This document shows positions 11,342-23,640 of a DNA stretch of 64,000 bases, piece after piece. The notes beneath the pieces are model-generated. The model saw only the letters and a program-made list of their open reading frames with translations. It did no database searches and was not told the origin of the DNA. Made by a program: the position numbers and the translations under genes. The stretch lies in the NCBI RefSeq assembly GCF_040712315.1, contig NC_134020.1, positions 11,450,751 to 11,514,750 of the forward strand, read 5' to 3'. This DNA is from Castanea sativa (Eukaryota; Streptophyta; Magnoliopsida; Fagales; Fagaceae). Positions within the stretch are counted from its first letter, which is position 1. The number at the start of each line of letters is the position of its first letter.

Positions 11342-14300
11342 TATAAAGCTCCCTACATAGAGGAACTTGAAGAGCAGATGCAGAAAATTCATGAAGAACG
11401 TGCTTCAGCTAATTTGGAAAGGCGGGCTGCTGAAAATGATGATGAAATGGAGGTAGAAGCAGCTGTGAATGCAGCAACATCTGTTTTCAGTAAAAAAGGT
11501 AGTAGTGCTGAAATGGTTGCAGCAGCCACTAGTGCAGCACAGGCAGCATCTGCTGCTGTAAGAGAGCAAACAAATCAATCGGTAAAGTTAGATGAGTTTG
11601 GTAGAGATATGAACCGGAAGAAGCATATGGACATGACAAAGAGGGCTGACCGCCGGAAAGCTAGGTTTGATTCTAAGAGAATATCATCGATGGAATTGGA
11701 CAGTTCAAATCAACGAATAGAAGGTGAGTTAAGCTCTGATGAGAGTGACAGCGAGCTTCAATTATTCGAGCATCGTCAAAAGTCGTTGATCCAGATTGCT
11801 GACAAAATTTTCAGTGATGCTGCTGAGGAATATTCTCAACTTTCAGTGGTTAAAGAAAAATTTGAAAAGTGGAAGAGAGATTATTCAGCAAGCTACCATG
11901 ATGCTTACATGGCATTAAGTGTTCCTGAAATCTTTTCTCCATACGTGAGACTGGAGCTGTTGAAGTGGGACCCACTCCATGAGGATGTAGATTTTTTTGA
12001 TATGAAATGGTATTTGACTAACAGCTCCAGCGCTAGTTTAAAAGTACCTCTTTTTTTTTTTTTTTTCGTCCTCTGTTCAGAAGGATTCACCTTTCTGGCT
12101 GGATTAAACTTGCTTGAGGCTTAAGCCACTTGTAACTTTTCCCATCCAATTAACACATCACACACAGATTTGTATTATAAGAGTACTTGTTTTCTTCAGT
12201 CTGTTGTTTATATTCAGTGTTTCTTTGCTTCTTCAGGCATTCATTGTTATTCAATTATGGTGTGCCAAATGATGGAAGTGATTTTGGATCTGATGATGCT
12301 GATGCTAACCTTGTCCCTGAACTGGTGGAAAAGGTAGCACTCCCAATTTTGCATCACGAAATTGCCCACTGCTGGGACATGCTCAGTACACAAGAGACGA
12401 AGAATGCAGTTAATGCCACAAACTTGGTTACAAATTATGTTCCAGCTTCCAGTGAGGCTCTTTCAGATTTATTAGTAGCTGTTCGCACTCGTCTAGCTGA
12501 TGCTGTTGCTAATCTAACGGTATAACTTATCAACTATAAAACTCTTTATTAATATGGTTTTTTCTTTTCTAATTTTGATTGTAAATTCAAGAAACCATGA
12601 TATGTTCACTTTTAATGCTCTTGATATTGAATCTACCATCACTTCCAATTCGTAGGTCCCAACATGGAGCCCACTTGTATTGAAGGCTGTGCCAAATGCT
12701 GCACGAGTAGCAGCATATCGATTTGGAAGGTCCGTTCGTTTGATGAGAAATATCTGCTTGTGGAAGGAAATCCTTGCTTTGCCTGTTCTGGAGAAGCTTG
12801 TTCTTGACGAGCTTTTGTTTGGTAAAGTTCTACCTCATGTACGAAGCATTACAACAAATGTTCATGATGCAATCACAAGAACTGAAAGGATCGTTGCATC
12901 TCTATCTAATGTATGGGCAGGTCCAAATATCTCAGGTGAACGCAGGTACATACAATTATTCTCATCTTGCCTTTAAATTACCCTTGGGAGTGATCTCCAC
13001 ATGTTACTTTTTATGCAAGGAGCACCAAGAAAATTGTTTTGTTGATTTAGTTTTATTTAATTTTGAAGTCAATTATATTTTTATGACTGGTCATTTGGAT
13101 TTTATTTTTGGTCTTATTACTATGGTTATTAGTATTTTATTTAATTTTATAAAGTTGATGTTATTTTTATAATTTGCCTAGAGCTTTGGAGCTCAACTGG
13201 TACTTTATGGTGTTTCCAACACAACATTCAGGGTCCATACTGTGTCATTAGCAAAGTCCAGCTGCTAGTGTTTCATAGATCAAACAACCTAAATCCTTCC
13301 ACTGCCAACACCTAAACAAAATTTTAAAAAAAATCAATGACCTTGTGTTGTGGTCTCTGCTCCATCATATAGTTGCTGCCGCCCAGAGATTGCTGAGACC
13401 TCAGCCCATACAATTTGATCCACCAAGTAGCAAGGTCTTCATTGCCCTTTAGCATATTAGTTGTGGTCTTTGGTGTTTTGCTTGTTTGGAATTCATTGGG
13501 TTATGCTGCATAGGGTTATCGAGTTGTTCAAGTCTTGGCAGGGTAAATTCAGTCTACATTGCAATATATAGCTATTTGGATGCTTGATGTGGTGTATTTG
13601 GCAAGAATGGAATGCTAGAAGCTTCAAGGGATGTGAACGGTCTATGCTTGACAATTGACATTAAGTCTTTTTTCTTTCGAATTCACCTTCATTGATTTTG
13701 GTTTTGCCATCTTTTTTTTGTTAATCCCTTCCAGTTTTACTTGATCTTTGTAATTTTTGTTCTTGATTTTTGCCCCTATAGTATATTCTCAATGTACTTG
13801 GGTTGGCTCTACTTTTTAATAAAATTTTACGTTACCTATCAAAAAAAGGTAGCCAGGTCTTTGACCTCCAACGACCCAATAGACAATCTCGGGCCTTCCG
13901 GCCTGATTTGTGGTTCAATTACTTTTCAGTTGTCTTTTGATAACGTCGTCTTAGTTGAGTAACAAAGTATTAAGTAACAAAATAAAAGGCTTGTTGCATG
14001 ATCTGCCTTTCAAGCCTACAACCCATGATTGGATCAGCCTTGGTTTTCTTGGGCGTCCAATCAATTATGCCTTTCATTCCTATCCTCTATTGTGCCTTTC
14101 ATTCCTAACCTCTATTGAGGTAGCCTCTTGCAGTTAGGGGTGTCAATTTGGGTTAACGTGTCGTGTCGAGATAGGAGTATTCGGCTAAATAGCTCAACTC
14201 AAACCTGATTCATTTAATAATCGTGTTATAACACTTCAATCCTAACATGACCGGTTAATGAAGTGGGTTGACACGACCCACTTCACACGGTTAATAAACG

Positions 14301-14531
14301 GGTCATGTTGGGTTGACATAAATGCGACACGACTCATTTCAACCCGCTTAATATTAAACAGGTTGGGTTGACACAAATTCAATCCATTTAACCTGCTTCA
14401 AAAGAACACCGGATTAATATTGTTATAAATTTAATAAACAAGAAATAATCAGGAAAGCACCGACGCGGCTACAGGAGTGCCACACCGGCGTCCGACATGG
14501 GGTGCGGTGGGCGACGCACTGCCCACGCGTT

Positions 14532-14573
<42 letters not shown>

Positions 14574-16206
14574 TTTTCTGTTTCCAGGCGTGCCGAACCG
14601 GGCCAATTCACGCCGACTTGTGCTGATTCGTGTCGATTCGTGCTGATTCGGGTTGAATCAGATCGTATCGTCTTGCCGAATCCGACCGATTCAGTGAGAA
14701 GCTTGTATAACGAATATACGTGGTTGTTGCAATACAATTCTCATCATTTTTCAAACTTGTGGGTTGTATTTAATTTATGAACATCATGTTTAATTATTAT
14801 CTACTATTGCTTTTAAATTTGGTATATGTTTATATAATGTTAAAAAGTATGCGTAGCAATATATAGAAATATAAATAAAAATATTTTTAATAATTTTTTA
14901 ATTGCCGCATCCCACCGCACCCGCACCCGCACCCTACTTTTTCAAAAATTGCCAAGTCCCGTACCTGCACCCGCACCTGAATCTGGAAACGCACCTATGC
15001 TTCATAGAATTTAATACAAATTCATAACATCAAAATTCCTAGCATACAATTTGGAAGTTAATATTAACATCAAATGCATGAAACACATCGTCCAAAAGTT
15101 CTAAATAACATCAAATTACTTAATAAATATTAAGTTCACAATGTAGTATCATCCATCTAGAAATAAGTTCTTTACATCTAAAGAGAAGTGCATACACTAC
15201 TTATCAAAAAAAAAAAAAAGTGCCTACACTTCAACCTAAATTCAAAATAACATAGTTCAACAAAAATATACATCCATCTAGAAATAAGTACTTTACATCA
15301 AAATAAGTGCATACACTTGACCCATATACAAAATAACATACTTCAACAATAATATAATATTCAAAGAACTTGCCAAATGATAAGTATAAAAAATATAACA
15401 TAGTTTGTCTTCTTCTTTTTTATTTTTTTTATATTTTAAAGTTTAAAATATAAGTTGGATACAAAGGTATTTGACAAATCTAAAATAAAATGAATATTTA
15501 TTTGTTATATGAGTTAAACAGGTTGTGTTAAATGGATTATTTCAGGTTGACATGAATAAATTGATGTGTCAAATGTGTCACTTGCGGGTTGACCTGCTTA
15601 TGACACATTTCTTATCATGTCATTTTCGGGTTGACCCATTTATGACCCAAAAAAGGTCCATCCCTAACCTGTGTTGTGTTCGTGTTGTGTACACAGGTTG
15701 TGTTAAACATTGACACCACTACTTGTAGTTACATCCTGGGAGAGTGCTACTGAAAGCCAAAATGGTTATTATGTGAATTAACAAGATATCTTATAAAAAA
15801 ACACAAAGTGAACCTTTCTGACCATAGGATCTAGAACAGATGTTTATAATTAATTATACGTTGGCTGTTATTTGTTTTTTTAATATCATCTTTAAAAAGA
15901 AAGTTTGAATTTTTTTGATAGGTAATATATTACTGTTCAATATCATTGAAGGCTGCATGCTAAGGTTCCTAACCTTTTTTATTTTTCTTCTTTTTATTAA
16001 TTTAAATATCCAGCCACAAATTGCAAGCACTGGTTGATTATTTGCTGCTACTTGGAAAGACCCTGGAGAAAAGGCATGTGATTGGTATTACTGAGAGTGA
16101 GACGAGTGGGCTTGCCCGGCGATTGAAGAAGATGCTGGTTGAGCTCAATGAGTATGACATTGCTAGGGACATAGCCAGGACCTTTCATCTGAAGGAGGCA
16201 TTGTAA
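11342..16206 (+). CDS. ILP1: ILP1/PAXBP1-like GCFC-domain protein, last four coding exons (5' part off window)
   Basis: Exons 11342-12009, 12237-12519, 12656-12945 and 16014-16206 have GT/AG borders and phases that join without a break, giving the last 477 aa. The first exon opens at an acceptor in frame (YKAPYIEELEEQMQ), so the start codon is to the left. The protein has a charged coiled-coil start, an Ala-rich segment, a basic patch (RKKHMDMTKRADRRKARF) and an acidic DESDSE stretch. The GCFC region then follows (IFSPYVRLELLKWDPLHED, PILHHEIAHCWDML, PNAARVAAYRFG) and the conserved end is DIARTFHLKEAL. The family is known in Arabidopsis as INCREASED LEVEL OF POLYPLOIDY 1, a nuclear protein linked to endoreduplication and, like animal PAXBP1/GCFC proteins, to splicing or transcription. 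No disabling change is visible in these exons. The last intron (3.07 kb) holds transposons. Confidence 0.93.
13480..13853 (+). mobile_element. LINE 3' tail fragment
   Basis: Decayed C-terminal ORF2 coding (WNSLGYAA near 13490, then a tract like the end of the LINE at 9300-9575) is followed by a 3' UTR and a terminal ttacctatcaaaaaaag poly-A-like end. Heavily truncated. Confidence 0.55.
14135..15721. mobile_element. hAT-type non-autonomous element
   Basis: Inverted ends TAGGGGTGTCAA (14135) and TTGACACCACTA (to 15721) match at 11 of 12 positions. An 8-bp target duplication flanks it: cttgcagt (14127-14134) and cttgtagt (15722-15729), 7 of 8. TIR form and 8-bp duplication are hAT traits. The interior has many GGGTTGACAC-type subterminal repeats on both strands and no transposase. 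It contains another element at 14451-15007. Confidence 0.85.
14451..15007. mobile_element. 'GCACCGACRCG' hAT-like family, copy 1
   Basis: Starts CAGGAAAGCACCGACGCG and ends ATGCTTCATAG. The terminal part (atctggaaacgcacc...) and the AT-rich middle are shared with the copy at 49139-49657. It has a GC-rich CCGA-type segment, a (TA)n tract (14533-14563) and a T-run. Its target duplication is weak (gaaataat and aatttaat, 5 of 8). Confidence 0.65.
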
Positions 16207-18992
16207 TATATGAGAAGCTTGTCTTGTGTTACACAGTTGGACTAAAAGGTTTGCTTATAAGATGAAATTGCAGGATAAGCTCAAGAAAAATATTGAAGGC
16301 TAGGGCCATGTGTCAGACTTAACATTCGGATGAGGCACTTGAGCAAGCACTATGCACTTAAATATTAACGAGGCACTCTGTACCCTCATTTTTCCAAGGT
16401 ACTTTGATCAAAGGCCTGTGTCTGTCTTGACCTTTTCAATTCTCATAGAGGTTTGAGGAACCCTCTCCTTCATTGTGCTATGGTACTTCATTTGAACTAT
16501 TGGCTTGCCCGATGGTTCCTAGAATTGTAACTTGAGGCATTCATGGATGTGTCTATTATTTCCTCTAATCTTATTTCTATTCTGGTGGTAATGGTAAATG
16601 TTGCAAAATTTTTGAGAGGCAACAATGTGATTCTTGTGATTATTTCAAAAGCTGGACCATTTTTTTTTTTTTTTTGGTTGCTATAGTATGTTTTTGAGGG
16701 GCCACACCTCTGGCTCCGGGGAGTTGATCAAATATTAGAGAACTTTTATTGAGGTAAATTGAGTTAAATTAGTATGAAGAACCCCAGCTAACCAACTAGG
16801 GATCTCTTTCCAGACTACAATTTATCAACCTCACAGTAACAGGTGCCTTTACCTGCTACATTTATATGTATCTTCTAATGATGCCTTTCTTTCTATCTTA
16901 TTTATTTATGTAAAATTTTTAACTCAATTTGTACTGGTGCTTATGGGTATTGTTTTTAAGCATTCTGTCTTTTGTTTTGTAGTATGATGAGATAGGTGAG
17001 AAGGGTCTCCCTTGCACAAGCTTGTCAAATTACTGGTACCCAGTCAAGCCTGATGCGCTTTAATGGTGCCAAATTTTTTAGGAAATGCGGCCTATAGAAC
17101 GGACGGGCTTTACCACTGCAATTGGTAACGTGTTTCTTATTTAGTCATTCCTTTATTATGGGCCTCTCAAAGAGGATTGATAGCCACTCAAATATAATAA
17201 TTTCAATCTTGCCTAGATTTAATTCATAGGTGATATAGTTCTGATTGCAAATTTGTTTTCTCTAAATTTAGATGCTAGAGAGTTTGGCCAAAGATACACT
17301 TATAAAACTCCATACACGAATTCAAGTTCGGGTATGTGTATCTGGTCAAATGGTTGTCCTTTTCCTTTTTCATTTTAATGTTCAAAAAGCGTGCGGGAAG
17401 TTGAGCCATCATCGCTTGTAACCATCTTATTGAATGATTTAGAGCGGGAGCAAATTCAGCTTGTTGCTTGTTGGTTAATAATCTAATGGAAAAATTTAGA
17501 GTAAATTTTTCATTCCCTAATTGTACTTATCAAAATAATAATAATAATAATAATTATTACAAATTAGGCAAGATAGCTAGGCAGCCATGTGATTAATAAC
17601 GTGGACTTGACTATACCAGATAGGTGGACGGTTGCCCATGCTAGGCCTAGACCCATAATTATATGAAAATGGCAAGTGAGTCACCAGGTCCAACTAAAAG
17701 TATTTTGTATTTTTTTTTTTTTTTTTGATAGGTAAAAAAGTATGTTGTATTCATGATGGAATTATCTCATTTTTCTAGCCTTGAGCCTCTGAGTAATAAA
17801 GTGGAAAGGCTTATTTTCATTTTGTGGGCAAGGATTTAAGGAAATCTTGTTCTGCATAGTATTATGTAAAGATCCCACAAAAATCGAGACTAAGGTAGAG
17901 GAAAAAGAGAATGATAATGCATCAGATGCTATAAATACCGTCAACATTTGTTTTGATGAGAATATTCATTGAAAAATTTTATCCGTGTTGATCGAGATTG
18001 TTGTACACCTCAGTCAACGGAAATGCACAGGAAATACGACAACAACATATTCACTATTTGCTTGACATTATTCATTATTTTTTTGATGAACATAGGCATT
18101 ATTCATTATTGAGCAAAAACAAAAGGTACTTGTACATTATCACCCTTATAATTATAAAATAATTTTTATTCATCGAAATTAACTGGTAGGTCATTCATCA
18201 TAGGGCTATCAGCTGCTATGTCCTTCAGCAAGACCGTTAGTTAAGCAGAATTAATCAGTATCCATAATCTTTGGACTGGCTTACCATGACTATTCATTTC
18301 TGACTTGAAAATTTTAGGTTAAGACATAGAAAAGATGAACTTCTATCATTTCCTTTTGATATGACTTAATGAGTTTTCAATCAATGGAAGTGAATCAAGG
18401 ATTGCTTTATTTTTTATTGGATTTACCCAGAGTGGAAATATTATTAATTTTGGTTTACGTCACTCTCTCCTCTACATTAAATGCATTACACCAACCAATC
18501 ATGTTGCATTTATGGCTGAATCATCCTTTTGAACAGTGTCCCAACAACCTATTACCTACTCAACTCAACCTCAAAAGGAGGGGAAGGGGAAGATATGACT
18601 AATATTTCGCCAAGAGGATTATCCACCCTACAAATGGACGGCTAAGATAGGACCAATGAAACTATAAATAGGAAAATATCTCACATGCCTAAAAAAGATT
18701 TAACCTAAGAAATAGAGATTATTATAAACACTTGAGCTTTAGTATTGCTATCACACCAATGTAATAGTGTTTCTCGGCGCGCCCGAGGAGAGTTAATAAA
18801 CAAAAAAACCTTGTTCATCTATCTTTTATCCTAATCTTTAAGTCTTTCATTTTTTAGTCTCTTTCCATTACCCAACTGTTAGCTTTAAAGTTCATCTCTA
18901 CAAATTGATTGTTCATCTATCTTTTCTTTAATTTGTTTTTATTATTCTAATCAATTAGTAATATATATATATATATCATATCAATTAATATT
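16207..18992. other. ILP1 3' UTR and intergenic DNA
   Basis: The ILP1 3' UTR starts after the stop at 16204-16206; no single polyadenylation site stands out. The rest has T-runs (16660, 17710), an (AAT)n tract at about 17531-17552, a (TA)n tract just before 18977, and a GC-rich spot ggcgcgcccgagg near 18777. No gene is supported. Confidence 0.5.
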
Positions 18993-20794
18993 TGTGGTGG
19001 GCCTTTTTGAGATTTTGGGTTGGGCTACCTCCTATCACACTTCGGCTCAAAGGTTCTGGGTTAGAGAGTCATGACTGGTTTGATTGCAACTCACCTCAAA
19101 CTGGTTTGTGTGCAGACTAGAGACCCTTTGTAATACCTTGGTCACATGCCCATGGCAGATGAGAGGTGTTAAGTCCAAAGAGGGAACTACTTCTTCAATG
19201 TGGGTAACATTATAGGGAAATCCTGCTACGGAAATTACCCACTTTGAGAGAATGAGCTTAAATGGCTTATGCTCAAATTCCTTAACCCTTACTAGAAGGT
19301 AGGCTTTTAGAGGGAGAGAAGGGACTAGCTTATTGGTGCATGCCTGCTATCTCACTCTTGCCTACTCTTTGTTTTTCTTTCTAACTCTCTTTCTTTTCTA
19401 AGTTTTGCTACTCTGTTTTTCAGTTTCTTCTTTTTTTGCTGTTATTATCTCTTTGCTTTCGTGTTCTTGTTCTTGTGTTCTTGTTGTCCCCCTCCCGCTT
19501 TTGTGCACGGCGGAGGCCCCCTTTTATATTACTTGCCGTGAAGGGTTTTTTACCATTTTACCCTTTAACCGCTTTTGTCTCAATTTGGGTGTCCTTCTAA
19601 ACCACCCACTGGTTTGTCAGCTACCCAATCACTACCACTTACTTGTGCTAACCGTGCCACATCTCATTACTAGACAAAGAGTTTTATTTTGTTTGCTTGT
19701 TCATCGTGGCATTCCCATTCGGATAAGGATGGACATTCTCTCTCACTATCCCTCATGGCATGCACCTAGCAATTCCAACTCATCTTTCCCTCTTTTGGGT
19801 GGTATGTCATCTCAGCAGGACATTTCCCCCAAAAGAGTTTGAGCGAGAACCCTAGAATGGGCTCTCCCCTTTCTCCCTAACACCAGACCATACCCTGTCT
19901 TACCTCTGACCCATAGCCCAACACTCCTGTATTGGCTGGGTACAGGTTGGTGGTGCCTGAGTATTGTGCGTACTCCACTTCCATGTGTGTCTATTGCTTG
20001 TCTGCTACTCATGTGTTTGCCATGACTTGAAGGTTTTTCTGTGCATTCTACTGCTCATTCTTGGTCTCTTGTGGCCTGAATGGGTTTTTGAGCCTTTGTT
20101 CTTTATAGCTTGCTTCTTTCCTTCCTAAGCTAGGTCTTGCTTGATTGTGGGTTTTTCTTTCTTTAACTCATTCTTTGTTCCTTTCGTAGGTTTGCTAGCA
20201 CTTCTGTCATGCTATTTTGTCATTCCTGCTATGCTATTGTATGACCCGTGCTTACTAGGCTCTCTTTTGGGTCTGCTGTATACTTTCCCTTTGCTTAATT
20301 CCAGCGGCCCAGTGTTATCATTGGACTAGCATCCATACTAGTTTAGGCTTTCTTGACCCATTCCATTGCTTACGGGCTTCCTTGGCCCATTTCATCATTT
20401 TTGGGCATCCTCGGCTCATTTTAATTCTACATTCCCATGGGCCTTTGCTAAGTCTTTTAGGTTTCTCCGGTCTAATTATCATATTCTTTACTTTTGGGGT
20501 TCATGGGCTTTCTATCAATCCCTTACTCACTTAATTCATTACTTTGAGCCTCTTTGGCCCATTTGTGCTTGCTTTCTATTTCATATAATGCCCATGAGTT
20601 TACTACTTCTTTCTTTGGGCTCATTTAGGCCCGCTTGCTCTTTTTGAGGCCCATTTTCTATTTTCCAGGCCTATGACCCATTATTCCTGCCATTCGAGCT
20701 TGATGTTTTTCTTCTCAATTTACTAACTCTTTTCCTCCCATATTGTTAGGCTTCTTCCTGCTATTAGGTCTCCTTGCCAGAGTGAGCATCAACA
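18993..20794. mobile_element. Large LTR-like element, family A copy 1
   Basis: 1802 bp starting TGTGGTGGGCC and ending GAGCATCAACA, flanked by a perfect 5-bp duplication ATATT (18988-18992 and 20795-20799). It is alike along its length to 32791-34979: the TTGTGTGCA block near the start, a purine tract agagggagagaaggga (about 19309-19324), ATGCATGC-type words and tgggtacaggttggtgg. No protein is seen. A solo LTR of a long-LTR element or a non-coding LARD are both possible. Confidence 0.8.
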
Positions 20795-23106
20795 ATATTT
20801 AAATAAATAAAAAATGCCTCATTTTATTTGTTATTTGTCACCTTAGGCCTAAAAATTTGTGGTTAGCCCAACTCATTTGCCTCTTTCTCAATTGTATGAA
20901 ACTGACAAAACTTGAAAGAATTTTTTATGAACTTTTATTATTCTAGCCTTTAGGCTTGTTATATATTTCTCACTTCCCATGAAATTCAGACTCAATTCCC
21001 ACACTGAAGAGCAAGAGAGATCCCTACCTTCTTATTCTCTCTACCTTCTTCCTCTCCAATTGTCAATTACTATGAAAGGAGATTAAATCCATCATAAACA
21101 AAGTAACCATCAGAGTTCTTGAGTCTTTGTTGGTGCTGAGAATAATTGGAAAACAATCCCAAATCTCCAAGAGGCCTTGGAGTGATCAAGAAGACTTGAT
21201 CATATGATTAGCAGCTCAACTTGTGGATTCGGTGATAATCAAGGAGAAAGGATTTGAGGAATTGGAGACTCAAGTACATAGTCATTGATTATCTTGGAAG
21301 GTCTTGCAAAATGATATGTATTGCAACTATTTTAAGTTAGTGGACCATTTGGTGCTATGAGCCCCAAAGAGGTTTTGAAGTCCAATTCTCGGACTTTTCT
21401 CTATATAAACACATCGGTGTTCATGTAGGTCCTTGATCGTTGATTGAGATTGTGTTTTTGTTTATTTATCCATGCATATGTCAATTGATTAATTAAATTA
21501 ACAATTGAGCTTAATTCTTGTCTTCCTATATGTGAATGTTGAGGTTAAATTAAAATGAGTTATTATCCATTAGATAGGCAGTGTGGAGTGCCTAACACCT
21601 CCCTTACCTGTAATTGAAATTCCGAGTCCAAGAATCTCTGGTTCAAGATTTTGGTTTACCTTAGTTAATTTAAAGACCCTTGAATTGGTTTTTAGTCAAT
21701 TAGGTAAAATGAATTAGACAAACAGTAGACCAACTACACCTGAAACAAAACCCAATGGTTGGTGGTAACTCCTTAAAAATAAAAATAAGAAAAGAGACTC
21801 ACACACACACCTCACTCTAGAAACATATGCACACATAAACACGTCGCCTAAGAATCCAATGTGGAAATACTTATGGGAGTAGGCAACTTGAAAAAAAAAA
21901 AAAAAAAGGTGTCCCAAGTTGATCGATTATGTTAATGATGCAAAGGTCCAATTAAATTTATGATGGGCACAACCATATTGCAAAAAATCTACGTGTTGTG
22001 GAATATAAACTTGATATAGCAATATGATTATGATGGGGAAAATCTTAACGAAAAAAAACCTCAATGGGTGGTTTAAACCTTATCACTAATTTGAAGAATC
22101 TATTATAGTAGAATGGAATTTTAGAATACAAAATATCCCAAATCCTGTATTGCTACCTATAGTAGAACTTACTTGTGTGAGCATACGCAATTCCAATACA
22201 GTTGGACTCTTCTACATTGTGGATCTTTTTTTACATGAGATCATCCTTGTCAAACTAGATTGAATTTTTTGTTAGGTTATGATTTATAGGATTTACAATT
22301 AGTGAGAGGGGCGTTCCATGATTCTCGCTAGAGGGGTACATGGTGTAGTTTAGTGTGGTTTTGGGCCATATTTATCATTGCACTGCTAGGCGTAGTTTGC
22401 CCAAAGCCCTCATCACACCTCACCTTAATTTGATTAGTTACTATGCAGTTTTGTGTTGTTTAGTCAATGTCATGTTGGGTGTTTTATTACTATTTTGAGT
22501 TGGTTTGAGCCAACCCAAATTTTTTTTTTTAAAGCTAATTAAGAGTAGCCCAATGAGTTTTTAGTTGCAAAAATGTCTGCAGCTATGAAAATTTTAATAA
22601 TTTTTAATATAATTAGTTATATATTTAATATAAATTAAATATATAAAATATAATTTATATAGTACGAGGAGCGGTTCGGTTCAATTTTTTAGATAACAGA
22701 ATCACATTTGCCCTAATTCTCACCTAAGTAGAGTTAACCTTTTGTTTCTAAAACTACAAAGTATGACATAAATTTCTGAATTAAATCAACCATTTTTTTT
22801 TTATATAAAAAACTTGTAACTTTTTTAAGAAAAAAATAAATTAATTACATTATGAGAAATAACGGACTCAATCAATGATGGATTTTTCTCTATCTAGGTT
22901 ACATAATTATCAACTGTTTTAAATATATAATAGACTCCTCTAAGAAATATTGGTATGCGTGTAGCTGAAGTTCTCTACCAACTAATTTAGAACCTCTGTT
23001 CTTGTTATACATATTTTATCATGTTGATACTTTGTTAGAATAAATGATCCCTAATCAACAATAGGTTTACGCATAAAAAAAATACTTTTACAGGATTTGA
23101 CAAAAG

Positions 23107-23169
<63 letters not shown>

Positions 23170-23440
23170 TTTTTTTTTTTGAAGAAAGGACTTGCATTAT
23201 CCCTAACGAATCTACCGAATTAAAAAGAAGAACTCGCACGAGGTTCTTAGCTATCAGTCAAAGGCATCAAAAATTGGTTTTAGCTAAACTTCAACTAGTG
23301 GATTTTTACCACAGCAAAAACAAGAAGGCTATGGTGAATATTGTCCTGTTTTTGTGGAAGAGTAGCTGAAAACATAGTACCCTTAGCATCCCGATAATAT
23401 TTATTATCAGCCTTCTCTCATATGTTTTTATCTAAGGTGC
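20795..23440. other. Intergenic DNA between ILP1 and LAR
   Basis: No gene is supported. The words gtgcctaacacctcccttac (about 21589-21608) and a following tccgagtcc stretch are like those in the U5 part of plant Tat/Ogre-type LTRs, so about 21000-21670 may be an old LTR piece; this is weak. A (TA)n tract is at 23114-23162. Confidence 0.4.
23114..23162. repeat. (TA)n microsatellite upstream of LAR
   Basis: About 49 bp of TA repeat lies roughly 480 bp before the LAR start codon. Confidence 0.95.
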
Positions 23441-23454
23441 TCAGCCCCACTAAA

Positions 23455-23640
23455 CTTCCGATTATATATAGGTAGACTTGAATACATGCACTTCATTGTA
23501 CATATCAGCCGTGCCAACCTTGGCTCTCCCAAACCTCTGTCTCTGTAGAAACCTCGGCCTTTGTAAAACAAAACTAAGGATCAAACTAAAACTTGGCCTT
23601 TGTGTAAAAGAAACCTGAGGACAATTCATCACTGCCAAGC
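23455..23640 (+). promoter_or_regulatory. LAR core promoter and 5' UTR
   Basis: A TATA box (attatatata, 23461-23470) lies 171-180 bp before the ATG. Transcription would start around 23495-23500, giving a 5' UTR of about 140 nt with CT/CAAACCT-rich words. A palindromic gataatatttattatc with GATAA I-box cores is at about 23392-23407. Pathway MYB/bHLH control is known for LAR genes, but I cannot prove a site here. Confidence 0.55.

Larger units (their letters stand above)
12946..16013 (+). other. ILP1 last intron
   Basis: GT at 12946 and AG at 16012-16013. It carries a LINE 3' tail (about 13480-13853) and a hAT-type element (14135-15721) with a further insertion. About 13000-13480 is unassigned AT-rich DNA. 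Confidence 0.85.

Noticed and set aside
19405..20647. Several open frames of 60-145 codons in the LTR-like element
   Set aside because: Frames are rich in Phe/Leu/Ser from T-rich DNA, are not shared in frame with the sister copy at 32791-34979, and show no transposon motifs.
23097..23369. Open frame with IYIYIY repeats before LAR
   Set aside because: It is the (TA)n tract read as protein; the same holds for those at 14502, 32533, 35254 and 40448.
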